Counted from the first letter of the stretch, positions 1 to 38,854 are shown. The stretch is 64,000 bases of DNA from Cristatella mucedo (GCA_009760855.2 WPIO01000009.1:4125001-4189000), one strand, 5' to 3'. Numbers and translations are program-made. The notes: generated from the sequence alone by a model not told the origin.

Positions 1-127
1 GTCGTTGGCTCGTTGAGTCACACCCCATATGGCGCCTCTTGACTTGAGAAGGCGGTTCTCATCGAACGTTGAACAAGTGCTTGCAGCAAATGTAAAGTGC
101 CTATGAAGAGATTTAGTTTCCTGAAAG

Positions 128-263
<136 letters not shown>

Positions 264-1069
264 CTATTATTATTATACTCTTATTTCCGTTTAAGCCTAA
301 CTGACCGGACACAACGATGTTTAAACTGAAAACTACGAATCCACCTGTTCCTCTCAGCATTCAACTCCTTAATATCAATCGCTCGTTTCGTCCTTACCGG
401 CGCTGCAACTGAACACGTTATTTAATCTGCACTCGATCCCACAGCGAAAGGCCTTCGGCCGGTCTGCATTTTTAGATAACTGCTTTCTTTACTTACAACT
501 GCCGCTAACGGTCGTATGTTTATTCAGCCATTCGGAGGCAGCGAGCAGCCCTGCAGCTGACCGCTCACTCGGGAATTACGCCCCACCCGCCATGACCAGC
601 GTGAGTCGAGCTGCGCACGCAATCTGTCTGGCCACCGACCGAAGCCGACGTAACGATTGCAGCTCAGCACCCGATAATAATAATAATAATAATAATACAG
701 TTGTATTGCACGATTGCAACTAAAAAGCATGCGGATGTATTCAGACGATTCGTCGGGCCGCCTGCAGAGCGCCTGGGAAAATAGTGGTCGTTCGCTGCCC
801 GAGGCAATCTCTCTGCACCCCGTTCATTTGCAGACGGCCGGACTGTGTTTTAAAACCCCTTCCTATGCTTCAAATCAGTTCCAGTGCTTTTTTTCAGCCT
901 TTGTTGTGCACGCGTACCCTCGCACGATTCTGTGCCTAATACCAGCCACGGGTGTTACTGACCGGCGACCATTAGGGTCTTCGAGTTTTCTTTAGAATGC
1001 TGGCCTAAGCTAGATTGCTACTCGCTGCTGTATGCGCGATACTGTATGTCACTAGCCAGTGGGTACTAG

Positions 1070-1148
1070 TTCTCTTGCAGCGAGTTGTAAAGCGCGTGGA
1101 TAGAGATTAAGTTCACTTAGGGCGCCATACAAGCGACCTATTATAATT
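1070..1148 (+). mobile_element. CR1/L2-type LINE 3' tail fragment
   Basis: Matches the tail seen many times in the window: ctcttgcagcgagttgtaaa, then a gagattaagttc core and gggcgccatac. Confidence 0.55.
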
Positions 1149-3107
1149 GGAGAGAAACTAATTCCTGTTATGACGCTACATAATGCCATTTCATTCTCAG
1201 TTGACTATTTACTCTTTTCAGTAACAAGTTCAAAATAAGCTGAAATATTCCAGGTGTAATTGAGCACTCTTCTTCTTGTAAAGTTGTTTAATCTAATTTT
1301 CATTTGCACATATGTTTTTGTCCAGGCTCTCCCTCACAAACAGAGCGCATTGAAGAGGCACACACACTAATCGCCAAGTCTTTGATAGGTGTATACAGCC
1401 CTGACCTTTACTTTCGGTAGAAAAGTCATCTCTGCCCTCCTCTACCAAAGCGCTAGCGGCTCTTCCTCAGCGCCACGTGCCTCTGGAAGCACTGCAACAG
1501 AAGGAAACACTGCAACAGCAGACGAAAAGGACAATACATTTCCAGCGGACCGGCATACAACGCACGAGCATGTTGACACGCCCTGCCTCTGCCAAGTCTC
1601 CATTCAGTAGAATAAATCAGTTCTTCCCATTCAACTCCATCCAACGACAGCTCCTCCGATCCGCCAGATGCTGGAAATAATGTACAAGAGAAACGGAATA
1701 GAAATAGATGTACGATAATAGACGAGCTTTCACTCTGACCCTGACCTCTGACCCTATCCATCGTCTCACCGGGATAAGCCAGCTTTACTCTCCAGCTCGC
1801 TGCCGCTCGCTGCCCGATAGAAGACAATATCTTGAAGAGCTTTTCAAGATAAAATCACCATTCGTAGTTTCTACTCGATTCCAGATTATTAATACTTAAT
1901 GTAACCCAGTTTCAAGATATAACCCTTAATTGTAGTGTCCCCTGAAGCTCTGCGAGCATTGAACTTTAACCCTCTGAAGCTGTTCTCGCATAATATAAGT
2001 ACACACCGCGAAGGTCATCTCAACGTAGAATGACTATACGTCTATTTCAAAGAAAAGCTTTCTTGCCCAACTTTTGCGTCAGGTTCGCCGATCGGAGCAC
2101 ACAGGCAGGAGCTTATAAGTGCTGGCAGGGAAAATCCGTGTGTCAGAATCAACAGAATGGCGTTGGGATGTTATCATTAAGGTAAATTAGTCGCAGTCTC
2201 ACCCCAGGCTTTTTGAACGACATCCAGGAGGATCGTTGTAATCATCTGTGCACGCGAAATATTACCAACCCGCTACCGAAGAGCGACAGACTGCGCTGTG
2301 CTGCTCTGGTGGATTATTCAAACCATCCACTCGACAAGAGCCTGTACTACGCAGGTCAATTCTCTTCGCCGGCCATCAAATAACTAGCTGCGAGCATCTA
2401 GTTTTATGCGCCGAAATAGTTAATCTAAGTGCACCGTCTTCCATAATTGAAAAAATCTTCAATCGAGCCCTAAGGCTTTTTCTCAAGTTTTTTGTGTCTC
2501 GGAATGACTTGGCTAGCCGGTCTTGGTAGCTGAACTCAGACTTCAGGTAGTCGAAGGCGAGCGTCTCAATCGTTCTCCAATTCAAATGCACTATACTACC
2601 AGCATGCGACGCACTGAAAATTCGTACAATCTCCTCGTTTGCCTAGCAGGCAAGGCAAGTATCCACCTACCAACGCCGCTAACCACAACGACGAATAAAA
2701 GAATTGCCTGTCTTTACATTCAAGGTCTACCGTTGTATTCAAGCAATTACAGAAAACTTGACGGACATTCAGTCTAAACCGCAGGATTGTGTCTAGAAGC
2801 GAAACTTATTTTGCCCGCAATATGTTATTTTTGTTCTACCATCATGCGTCATTGTTGGTTCTACAGTGGAAAGTCGGGGTTCTGATCTTGTGACGCACTC
2901 TGCCATTGCTGGACATCCCTACGAATGTCTTCAATGCTCAGCCTATGCTATGACATAAATGGCGTGCAAAATATGCCGCGGCTGCTCACCTTAACATCCA
3001 AATTCCAATTACCTTGTGCGTACGACGCTCGGCGATAGATACATTTTTGTTGTGGTTTGTGCTGTACGTACGAGGGCTAAGAAATCTGCTGTACAAGCGG
3101 GGCATGA

Positions 3108-3126
3108 TGACGTCGTCATGACGTCA
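3108..3126. promoter_or_regulatory. CRE-like palindromes
   Basis: TGACGTCG at 3108-3115 and a perfect TGACGTCA at 3119-3126, three bases apart. This is the core of CREB/ATF sites in animals. No adjacent transcription start is identified, so it may be chance. Confidence 0.2.
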
Positions 3127-3279
3127 GCCTCGGGACATATTCGTATCGTAGAAAGCGAGTCGCTGTCGATGAGCAATGCCACTTCGTTCTCGCTGGTTTC
3201 TGCTAAGAAATCCGAAGTACTTTTTTTAGCGCATTAAACATTCATAAAAGGGTGGCAAAAGATGTTAAAACGGTGAAGG

Positions 3280-3435
3280 TTTGCTGATTTAACAGCCTCA
3301 TTTATATTTCGGCACGAGAACTTTAAAGGCTATGGCCACCGATTTCGGTGGGCAATAAAGGATCGCCCACTGCAGGATTCGAACACAGCTATTTGGGTTG
3401 TGAAGAGCGAGCGCCTTGCCCCCTGGCTAAGATCG
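3280..3435 (-). mobile_element. tRNA-headed SINE (family B)
   Basis: Minus-strand copy. It has the box B-like region (ggattcgaac on the plus strand), the shared body caataaaggatcgcccactg and the end ctgatttaacagcctcattt. Confidence 0.7.
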
Positions 3436-4856
3436 TAAATAGTGAACTGAGAGGCGCGGCTATTGTCTTATGGCAACTGTAGATGATAATACTAGGCGTC
3501 CCAAACAGTCTGGCGCAGTATTGATCTCAAGGTTCCAGCTTCAGGCTGGGATTAAAGTTAGATGTAAACAGCCTCGCGGAAATTACCCATGAAATCCAAA
3601 TGAGAGCGAAGACCAAAACAGTCAAACGCTGAAAGTGAAAGTGTTTGAAAGCGCAAGTGCTAGTGCTCATTTCTGCCCACGCTGTCCAGTGCGGGCGCTT
3701 GAAACTCCACGACTCAAGCAGCTAATTCGTACTGCCGGTGGTGAGGTCAAGGTATCTTCGTGATAAACAAGCTTAACAAACCCCCGAGGTACATAGGTAG
3801 GTGGAAGATTCGCTTACAAATCAGGCATCGCTGCCATCTAAGCCTTGTGAAGGAGCGAATGCGGCGGACGGGCGAGCTCTTTACCAGTATCGCCGGATGG
3901 CTTGGAGACTGACTCGTTCAGCGTGGATGCGCGCTAGACACTCCAGGACTGGACAGACAGTGCGTGGGTAACTATCGAAGCAGGGCAGGCCCGCAGACTA
4001 ACTGCACTCATGCGTTAGCTAATCTTGAGCTAATCAAAGCGAATAGTTTAAAAGCAAGAGAAGAAAATCAAAAGTATACACTTGAAGGACCAAAAAATAT
4101 GTACGTACGCCAAAGCGAAAAGAACACGCACAAAAGACATACTAGCTTCGTCACTCTTCTTGTCTGTCGTCAGTGCCACGACGCTCTCCGCCGCTACCGG
4201 CGTCATGTGACTAACAGTCAGACGTCACTTCGCTTAACCTCTAAGGAAATACGCGCATCGCGTCTCTCCCATTCCGATTCCACACAAAGTCCGCCGTCGC
4301 TCCGAGTAGTCGGCTGTTGGCCTCTTGCTAAAGAAGAGCCAGAATCGAGAGGCGAAAACGCGCTCTTTCGAAAACTCGCGCCGCACTGCTCGTGGGCGGC
4401 GGCGCTGGGAGGCCTTGTCTCTGAACGCGATCGCCCCCCCAGCACCAGGACGTCGTCCGAGATTATCCCTCCATTTCGGGTAAGGGGCAGCTTTCGAGAG
4501 CGAGGCTTGGCGAGGCGAGGAATTTCGCCTTCAGCGGACCACTATACTCCTTGGCCGCAGATGCGGCGTCCTCTTCTGGCCAGTCAGGCATTGCCCTCCC
4601 TCTCCCCCGTCCCTTCGTTGCGGCGGCATCTGCGGAGGAGCTGCAAATGGAAGTCGCCCCACGTGCTCGCGCCTCTTTCGAACGCTTTCGCACGATTCGA
4701 GGGTCGCGTCGCCGCCGCGACCGGCTCTCGCGAGGCGCGCGAGCTTGGCGAGCGCCATTTCGAAGCGAGAGAGAGCGCGAGGTCACGCTTTGTTGGTATC
4801 GCGTTCTTAGGAGCAACGGTGAGTGGTGGACTTCGCGTCTTTTCTCTTCGTTGCAG

Positions 4857-30083
<25,227 letters not shown>

Positions 30084-30464
30084 GTCTGCACGCTCAGGCG
30101 GCGCGCGTAGCGGGAGGCGACAGCTCCGACAGCGTCGCTGACGGCCGGCGCGACGATTGCAAGCGACGATTCATCCCGATACACCAGCGGCAGCAGCACC
30201 ATCACCATCACCACCAGACTGGCTGCTGCTGATGCCGGTGAGACCTGAGCGTGCAAGTCCCGTCGAGTGCCACGACTTCGGGTGGCCGGTGGCGCCACAA
30301 AGCTCTCGACTGGCGCTTCGATACAGCACGTGTGAGCGATGGTTCTCGCTTTACTAACGTGCACAGATGGCGGGATACGCCCTAGTCTCTGAGCCCGGCA
30401 CCGTATCTTCTCAATCGGTGGTCACGTGTCATTCGCTTCAGCCATTTATTAACCCAGAACGTGA

Positions 30465-30470
30465 AATATA
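30465..30470 (+). terminator. Possible variant polyadenylation signal of gene A
   Basis: AATATA lies about 380 bases after the gene A stop. No AATAAA was noticed between the stop and this point. It is a weak candidate only. Confidence 0.2.
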
Positions 30471-30724
30471 AATGCGTAGTGTCTGAAAACAAATATAGTG
30501 TTTATTTAATTGGCAAGCTTTGAATGTGCTTTCGGAAAGGTTCTCGACAGTCTTTTACGAAGATCATTCCTCCCCGAAAACTACCGGTCCTTGCAAACTA
30601 TCACCCAGTTTTCCTTCTCCCTTTTTTGTCAACAATTCTTTAAAGTATTGTCGCTAAGCAGCTGGTAGGTAGCACATATTGAAAAGAATGAAATGACCCG
30701 GACGACGGTAACCCGGTGCTTATG

Positions 30725-30935
30725 GGTGCAGACACTGTGTATGCTGCCACTAACCACACTTGCATGCTGACCCTATGCATTTCACCTCTAACCATGTTAT
30801 TCATGTTGTTTATCAAGCATGATATTACTCACCATTTAATCGCGTTTCCCTTTACAGCAAATGTAAAGCGCCTAGAAAGAGATGAAGTTCTCTGAGGGCG
30901 CTTTATCAAGCGTATTATTATTTTACTATTATAAT
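30725..30935 (+). mobile_element. LINE 3' tail fragment
   Basis: Contains gtgtatgctgccactaacca and ends with tgtaaagcgcctagaaagag, gagggcgctttatcaagcgt and ATT repeats, matching the 24.8-kb copy. Confidence 0.78.
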
Positions 30936-31721
30936 ATTACCCAGGTTCGCGGGGACTGCGATAACTACCCGAATATTTGTCCAAACTATATGCAAATAGG
31001 CTAAAAATGTCGGTCTCTTCGAGTTCTATTCGTCAGCAGAAAGACAGCGATTTCGAAAACGATGGTTTTTATTTCGCGAGTGTGCAGCAGCTGATCAGAT
31101 CCAGGTCAAGATCCGGGGCTCGATCAAGAAAATTGAGCCTATTTTTCGAGAAATAGCTCAAGATCGATGGCTAATTTGGGACAACCACTTGCGCCTTCTT
31201 CGGGCACCCCACAGAGCGTACCCGAACGCCTGGAGCAACTTCTGCAGTGATGGTCTTCTTTTTGCCACGAGTCTGCGCCATATCGGATGCCACCACCAAC
31301 GTCGAGCCAACATTGTCAGGATCTTCGTCCTCACTATCAGCGATACTACCCAGGTGAGCACTGGCGCCAGAATCCGTATCTCCAGCATAATCTTTTCAGA
31401 CCAGCGGATGGCAATAAAGTTACCGGGAAATTTTTCCAAGAACTTGCACACTAGTTCCATTGCGTTGTTAAGAACATCATTGCCAACATCTTGTATATCG
31501 TCATTATAGTGCATCCTTTCATTGAGCTCTTGCGCACATAGTTCTTCAAATTGCTTCGATATGATTCTGACGGTGCTGCTCCTGAATCAGTTCAACGGCA
31601 TTTTCGATTTCAAAACGCTACCTTTTTTAGAGCAGCTATCCACAAAATAAATAATTAATTGCGAATCTAGTTGCGGAATTTAGGTAACCCAGGTTACTGC
31701 CATGGGGCTCAATTGTCAGAA

Positions 31722-33335
31722 AAATTTCAGTTGAGCTTCAAAAAGCAACACTCCACTGAAACTGCTCTCCTCCGTGTTACCAATGACATCCAATGCAGCA
31801 ACGAGGACGGGAATGTCGGCGCCCTAGCTCTGTTAGACCTATCGTAGCTGATAGATCTAACAGAGCTAGCTAGGGCTTCGACAAATTTGATCTCGGTGTC
31901 CTACTTGAACTATTGAGAACAACGGTTGATCTGGCAGACGATGCACTGGCGTAGTTTAAATCGTACTTGTCTGATTATGTTCAATCCGTGTCGTGTACAG
32001 GTCAGGTCTAACCCACGAGACCGGTCACCTGTGGAGTCCCTCAAGGGTCCGTCCTCGGTCTTTTGCAATTTTCCAGTATTTATACTCAACCTAACCTCAT
32101 GGAAAAGTGATTAGGGCTCATGGAAAGGATATCACTTTTATGCTGACGATACTCAGCTGTATTTGTCATTAAAACCGTCGGAATCTGCAACCTATCTAGC
32201 AACCGATAAACTGAATTCTTGTCTTGCTGACTTTCGATCCTGGATTTCGGAAAATTTCTTGAAACTAATTGACGATAAAACTGAACTGTTGCTAATAGGA
32301 CACCCTAGTGTGCGGCTGGATTAGAAGAGCTTGGTCCAGCGGTTAAGGTGCTCGCCCCAGCCAAGGTGTAGCTGATGACGTGGGCTCGAGCCCCGAGGCA
32401 TATGTTAAGCGACTGATTAGAGATTAAGTTCTCTTGGGGGGTTATATAAATGAATTATATATTTTATATTGTTTGCTCTTCCAATAGGCGATGCTGTTGT
32501 GCGACCATCACCAAGTGCTCTAAATTTAGGTGTCGTTTTCGACAGCTGCCTAAATTTTAAAAGCTTTATTCAGAAGACTACTTCTAAAGCTAGCCATCAC
32601 GTCCGATCCGTATATGAAATAAGGAGCTGTCTTCCAAGGCCGGTTGCAAAACATTTAATTAGCTCCTTAGTTCTGTCCCGGCTTGATTATTTTAATTCCC
32701 TTTTGGCTAGCTTAGCAAAACAAAGCAACTAGGCGACTGCAGGTGGCTAGGAATATGGCTGCAAGGCTAGTTTGCAAAACCAGAGGTTTAATCGCGTCTC
32801 CTTTGCTAAAAGATCTAGGATGGTTGCCGAGTAATCAACGTTTACAGGGCCAAGTTCTTATGCTGACCCCCAAGGCCCGCCACGGCTGGGGTCCTTCATA
32901 CCCAGCTAAACTACTGCACCAGTTTCAGCCTTCTCGTGACCTCAGGTCCTATATGGACAATACATTAGCTGTTCCATTCCTCAGCTTGAGGCCGTTTGCG
33001 ACAGAAGCTTTAGCTCTGCAGGTGCTAGATTGTGGAACTCGCCTCCAAGATTCTTCCGCAGTGACAACTACTCTCCTACTGCAGACTACAGCACACAACT
33101 TCCAGCGGTCCTGAGCTGCTACTTCCATGCTACTCACTACCTCAACTGCTCGCCTGACTCTGCTATGCTTCCCACTTTCTCTTTGTTGCGTGAGACGAAG
33201 TCTGTTGGCTACCGAATGCGTACCGAAAGCCGCTTACCCTGTGAATTCGCCATGCAACACTGCGCTGTGTAGCACCCATAGTCGTTGTGGCTTTGTGGAG
33301 TTACAGACGGAGATACATGCATGCATACATCAACC
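31722..33335 (+). mobile_element. CR1/L2-type LINE, reverse-transcriptase part and 3' end, broken
   Basis: Conceptual pieces include STETALLRVTNDIQ, GVPQGSVLG (approximately), the catalytic YADDTQLYLS (YADD at 32139-32150), LNLGVVFDSCLNFKSF and LSRLDYFNSLLASL. Stops and frame changes break it. A SINE is inserted at about 32329-32470. The 3' end runs to the conserved ttacagacggagatacat. Confidence 0.85.
32329..32470 (+). mobile_element. tRNA-headed SINE (family A) nested in a LINE
   Basis: Head agcttggtccagcggttaag resembles box A, gtgggctcgagcccc resembles box B, and the tail agagattaagttctctt is the LINE-type 3' end. The same site is uninterrupted in the related LINE at 45.7 kb (minus strand), so the insertion can be placed within a few bases. 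Confidence 0.78.
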
Positions 33336-33544
33336 CATATAATTTTGAATGTGTGTATTTTTGTGACCCGTAAGCCAAGTTCGCTGCTGATTCACTGGCG
33401 ATCGCTGTCCTAAAGTCCTAAACCGCAAACCCAAAAAACAACCCTGAAACACTACGTCCAAATCCTACACCATATTCTAAAAGGGTTTCTCTTAACCGGT
33501 TTTATCTGACAAAAATATAAATAAACGATGGTTACAAAGTTATG

Positions 33545-33705
33545 GGTCGTGGTGGACCAGGAGATAAGGTGCTCGCTCTTCAAAACCGAGGTTATGGGTT
33601 CGAATTCGGCAGTTGAGCGATCCTTTATTGTCAACAGCAAGCAGTGATGATAGCCATTAAGGCCGTTCTGCCTCTGTAAAAATGAGGGTGTTAAATCAGC
33701 TAAGA
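33545..33705 (+). mobile_element. tRNA-headed SINE (family B)
   Basis: Near full length: aaggtgctcgctcttc head, ggttcgaat box B, gcgatcctttattg body, and end tgagggtgttaaatcagc. Confidence 0.8.
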
Positions 33706-34525
33706 AATCTTTTTGAACAGCTTGCAATAGGCGCTGCACCCATTGCAGAAACTGACCTGGGTCTACGAACATACAAGGACGTATTAGCTGAATACAAGTG
33801 GGAATTAAAAAACGCGCTCTCGTCATTGAAATTAGTTTCATTGAAAGAAGACCTAATGGGAAGTTTCCAAATTTATAAGTGCCAAGCTTTGATACCGGCG
33901 AATTCGGAGCAAATGAGAGCGTAGCTCGTGTAGTGCATATGTGCACTGACTAATGCGAATGGTAATAAGAAACGGCTCTAACGAAAAAGTCACTCGGCAT
34001 CACTAGCTGAAACTCGCTAAAGCTTGATTTCGTAGAAAAGCAAAGAGAGTTAAGAAGTGAAAGCAAGCGACTGACGTAGCCAGCATCGGGCCAGCTTGTG
34101 CGGACTTTCGCGCCGGCTACCCGGACTAGCACATGAGCCCGAGGCGGTTGCCGTGCGACACGGCCACTCGCGTGGCTCGCTCAAGCCTGACCTTTGACTG
34201 GGGCAGGATGGCTGACGCCCGAGAACTCGCAGTAGATAAAGGAAAATTTGGCGGTGGTAGTCTTCGCGGGAATCCGATGCGACGGAGCGTCCCGGTCACT
34301 CCGAGGTACTCGCTTTCTGAAGGACAGACGGCTGCCGTAGGAACACCTCTGCCAGCCACGGAAGGACTCGAGAAAGCGGCCACCCCGCAGCTAAGTTTAA
34401 TGCTCGTATTCTGCCCTCGAGCGCGTAGTATATGATGTTCCTAGGGGGTCCGCGTCACTTTGTCACTCGGAGCTTTGACGACACTCGCCTTCCGGGCATT
34501 ATATTCCATTGCAATACATTACATT

Positions 34526-34640
34526 GGTGAGCCGTAATGGCACACTAGGTAAGGCGGTTGCTTTCATGACCTCGGTCCCGAGGTCGTGGGTTCGATTCCT
34601 GTGGTGGGCGATCCTTTATCGCCACTGCAAGCGATTATAT
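34526..34640 (+). mobile_element. tRNA-headed SINE (family B variant)
   Basis: ggtgagccgtaatggc head with a good box B (gtgggttcgattcc) and start of the body gcgatcctttatcgcc; the 3' half is missing. Without acceptor-stem pairing it is not taken as a true tRNA gene. Confidence 0.68.
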
Positions 34641-35088
34641 GGATTATATGGATAAGATAACAGGTATTCCGAGCGAGCACCGCCGGTCGCCGTCAAACGT
34701 GGCTTCGGCCGAGGCTACCCTTCTGAGTTCGTTAATGTTTATATCGCAGTTACTCCTCGCGTCTCCCAGTAGGTCTCCCTGATGTACCTAGGGCTCCCTA
34801 GTTGTACAGTTTAGTTCCTCCGATATTGTTGGGGCCTGCAATTTTTCTATAAAGAGGCTTTCAGACGGTCATTCCTCTGCAGCTGGCTATGCGACGGGAC
34901 AATTGGCTGCCATCCGAGCGCACATCCGTTAGAAAGACTGCACCGAATAGAACTGCAGGCCAACGACGTCTTCCGGTCAGCATAGTCCTGCTTTGAACAA
35001 CTATGTAAAATTAAAAACTTTCCGATGTACACTTTTGCTGAGTCTCGAAGAAGACTGTGAGGTAAAGCAACAGGCAAGATTGGTGGTT

Positions 35089-35165
35089 TATGTAAAGTGC
35101 TTAGAAAGAGATTCAGTTCTCCGAGGGCGCTTTATCGTGTATTGTTAATATTATTATTATTGCTA
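35089..35165 (+). mobile_element. LINE 3' tail fragment
   Basis: tatgtaaagtgcttagaaag core, gagggcgctttatcgtgta, then ATT repeats. Confidence 0.7.
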
Positions 35166-35842
35166 TTGACATGCAGAGATTTACAGATTAGAGCAAAATG
35201 AGAAAGGAAATTGTCATAAAGAATGAGCGTGGTATAGACAAGCGATCTCCATTGTAAACAAGATTAATATAGCATATAACTAGCTAACTATAATGGACGT
35301 CATTAAAACATAGGACAATTCACCAGGCAAGTAGAGGCGAAAGTTAACAGACACACAACTCATACAGTGGTAACCATCGGCATTAGTGCCACAGCAGCTG
35401 TCAAAGGTGACTTGGCAAAGCGTTTATCCGGATTCCTCAGAGGTAAGGTACAGTGGATTCGAGACTCTGTCGCCTCACCTCCGTAGGACTGTTAAACCTT
35501 GTATCGCCCTGCTCCTCTTCGTCTACGCTCGCCTCCTTCGTGGCTTTCTCTACTGAAATCGTCACTAAACTAGTCTCCGAGGCTAAAAAGAAAACCAATC
35601 ATCTAGATCATGCGCTAGCAGCTCTCCGTATGACGTTCGTAGACCTGTTGCTGCACGCACAGTAAAAATATTCTAAATATGAGCCTAGCTATCTGTAAAT
35701 TCCCGTTTCATCTGACAATTGCAATTAACTGCAACTGTCTAACTGGAATTGTCAGGTCACCCACAAAAATCCTACTCTAGACTATGAGAATCAAAGAAAG
35801 TTTGTGTACGATTTTCCGTCAGCCATTCTTATCCAAGGCACT

Positions 35843-35885
35843 TGAGCGAGCGATGGCCTAGCGGTTAAGCGATTGCATTAATTCA
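35843..35885 (+). mobile_element. SINE head fragment
   Basis: gcgatggcctagcggttaag resembles tRNA box A as in the family A SINE; the rest is lost. Confidence 0.4.
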
Positions 35886-36109
35886 TCAGATCTTTCTTGC
35901 GAGTTGCCGTCGGGATTTAGTAATAAACGTTCCAGGGAAACCGCTCTACTTCGGGTTTACGATGAACTCCTGACCAATGCTGATCAGGGTATGGCCTCTC
36001 TGCGTGTACTCTTCTGTATCCGTCAGTAGCATTTGATACCCCTAACCACCACACGCTTCGGAGCGCCTGCCTATGAGCCTTTGATCTATGACGCATTTTC
36101 AAACTAGGT

Positions 36110-37440
36110 TAGATCCTATCTCAGTGAGAGATGTCCGATGAAAGTGCAGATGTGAACGACTGCCGGTCATCTAGGAAGCCCTCTAAGTATGGGCTACCTC
36201 AGATTTCGGTCTCAGGCCCCTTCTTTTCGCTATCTATACACCCTCTGGCTGACGTCATCACCAAAAACAGTCTTGGCTTTAACTTCCACGCCGACAACAC
36301 CTAGCTCACCTATTTGACCCTTCTAAGCCTGGCTCCACATCAGACTCACACTTCCCTTGCTGCCTGCATCGAAAAAACTTGTGTTTGGGTGGCCATCAAA
36401 TAGCAAAATAGACCCGCAGCTACACGGTTATCAACATAACAGTTATGGGAAACCAAGCGTCACACAAACGTTGGAAGACCTAACCCTTAAGAATGTTTCA
36501 TCTAGCACTACTACTGTGACCTCTACCTGTAATGTAGGCATACTATTCCAAAACGACTTGTCATGAGATGGTCCTATTATCTCCATTGTCAATTCGGCTT
36601 ACTTTCAGCTAAATAACATAACTAAAGTCAGGGTCTGCTAAGATTAGATTACGACTGCCTAACTAGTTCCCGAATTTGTGACATCGGAACTAGATTATTA
36701 CAATTCCCAGTATTCAGGACTCTCATCTTGTGCCCTTAATCGTCTGCAGTTGGCGCACAAGTAAGCCACTCATCTGGTCGGCCGTTAACGTCATGGCTGC
36801 CACATCACACCACGTCTTTCTGAGGTTCACTGGCTCCCTATGAAGCATGGAATCAATTTCAAAATTCTCAGTCTGGCTTAGAGGTCACTTCACTCGTTTG
36901 TACCAGCTTACCTATTCGATCTCCTTCCTCATCCGGTGTTTATCGAACAACCTGCTGCTTAGCATCTATTCATCTCTCCGTTCTCGGCACTAAAATAAAA
37001 TCTTTAGGCGATCGAACCTCCAGTTCGTATGCAACAAAAGTCTGGAGCTCGCTTGTGGCTACGGAGACGACCAGCAACAAATTTTCAGCTTCTAAAATCT
37101 CGACTCAAGACGTTATGCTCTGATAAACTTTCCTTTCGCCTCGCTGAACTTTCTTTTTTCAGTTTGCTTTTCGTGAATACCAGTGCGTGAATCATGGCAC
37201 GTTACTATTCACAAGTCTTACTTACAAACAACTTGCGAAAAGTGTATTTTTGCTTGTTCTAGCAAACTAGCCCTAAGAATTATACGTGCTTACTTTTGCA
37301 GAGTTTATAACGTACGTGTCAGTAACCCTCGATTATTAATTCTCTTGCAGCGATTTGTAAAGAGGTTGAATACAGATTAAGTTCTCTTAAGGTGTAATAA
37401 AACATTCCATTATAATGCTAGTATTGTTATTATTATTCCT
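36110..37440 (+). mobile_element. Degraded CR1/L2-type LINE
   Basis: Recognisable pieces: RSYLSER, GPFFFAIYT-like, FHADNTQLTYL in place of YADDTQL, SAYFQLNNITK, SEVHWLPMKHGINFKILSLA, and a 3' tail ending near 37440 in ATT repeats. Many stops. Confidence 0.75.
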
Positions 37441-37765
37441 AAAGCAGGTGGTCCTTAATCAGAGTAACAGTAAATCACCTCAGCATTTATTATTGTAGTA
37501 GTTAGTCTCAATACAAGATATAATAGTCACAAGTTCCGCAGTGGCAACAACGGACAGAGCAAAAAGATCCAAGCTGAGGTACCAGACACCTTCTCAAACT
37601 AGCAGCAGGTTGTATGATGGTCATCTTATCACTCCGGATTCCGGTGCTATAGTTTTCATCAGATCGTCATTGATATCCTCTATATTCATTGTGGGGGCTT
37701 ATTTCTGCTGTTGTCATTTTTAGACTGAAGCACCGACCTGTTAGCCTTTTCAGCATTACGCTTTG

Positions 37766-38012
37766 TAATGTATCTCCGTCTGTAACTCCGAAAAGCCATA
37801 ACAACTCAGTGTCTGTTACGAAAGAGAGTCTTGTATAGCGCACTCGCAGCCTACGCGGCTTTGGGTACGCATTCGGTAGCCAACAGACTTCGTCTCACGA
37901 AACAAAGAGAAAGTGGGAAGCACAGCAGAGTCAGGAGAGCACTCGAGGTAGTGACGTAGCGTGGAAGAAGCAGCTCAGGACCGCTGGAAAGGATGAGCCA
38001 TGGTCGGCAGCA
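37766..38012 (-). mobile_element. LINE 3' UTR fragment
   Basis: Reverse of the 33.1-33.3 kb 3' end: gtatctccgtctgtaactcc, cgcattcggtagccaacaga and the region around agcagctcaggaccgct. Confidence 0.78.
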
Positions 38013-38854
38013 GGAGAGCCGACTACCTGCGAAAGTGATCATTTAAACTATTATTACTTGAATGCATCTTTCAAATCCTATTAGTGTATTCATTAAAGCT
38101 GCTTTGAGCATCCTACTAGCATAATCAATGTAGCACCTAAGTTTTCCTGAATACGGTCGTGCTATCATCAATATCACAACTGAGCTCCATCGGATCACAT
38201 TACCCTATAGCTTGTGTGGTCAGTCTCTCTTTCCTATCATTTATATTTTTGGACCTCATAGTCAGAACTACCATAATCAATCTATAGCTTATACCCGACC
38301 ATTCTGATAGGCATGCTCGTCAAATGTAGTCAAAGCAATGAGACTAGAACAAGACAACTTATATATCAAAGGATCCAAAAAATTGGAAGTCAATTCAAAA
38401 TTGTCAGCAATTGCCGCACTTCTGTCACCAAACATCGCTACTGCATATGAATTGAAACGAGTGCCGCCCAACTAAGACTTTTTGATTTAATTTATGTATA
38501 ACAGACAAGAATGGATTAGTGACGCAATGACAGTGATGAACATGATAGGCTGTAGTCTAAATCGTTTGTGCAACGGTGCATTGACGTTCGTTCTTCCTTG
38601 CGCCGTGTAGACTAATCATGTTTCAGTTTTGAGATCATTTTGGGGATCTATTGAGATAGGGCTGAAGCTAAAACTCGCCTCTATCTGCATCCAAGAGACG
38701 TACTCGCAACTTGAACGTCTTTAAAGTCTAGGATTCGGAAGAAGTTTCGAACTCTAGCTCGTTGCTGTAATGGCGGTTGTTAAGGAGGATGAAGACGAGA
38801 AGGCTGCAACGAAAGCTTCGAAGAAGCAGTTCAGAAGTTCTCGATAGTAGTGGT

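Noticed and set aside
3964-4818. Long open frame before exon A1 as the gene A start
   Set aside because: Arg/Ser-rich, no signal peptide, and its frame does not match exon A1 at the clear acceptor; it is typical of GC-rich non-coding sequence.
33682-33924. 80-codon open frame starting with MRVLNQLRN
   Set aside because: Its start is the 3' end of a SINE; no recognised domain or splice partners.
34526-34610. Possible tRNA gene
   Set aside because: Has box A/B-like sequence, but the same sequence continues into the SINE body and the acceptor stem does not pair.
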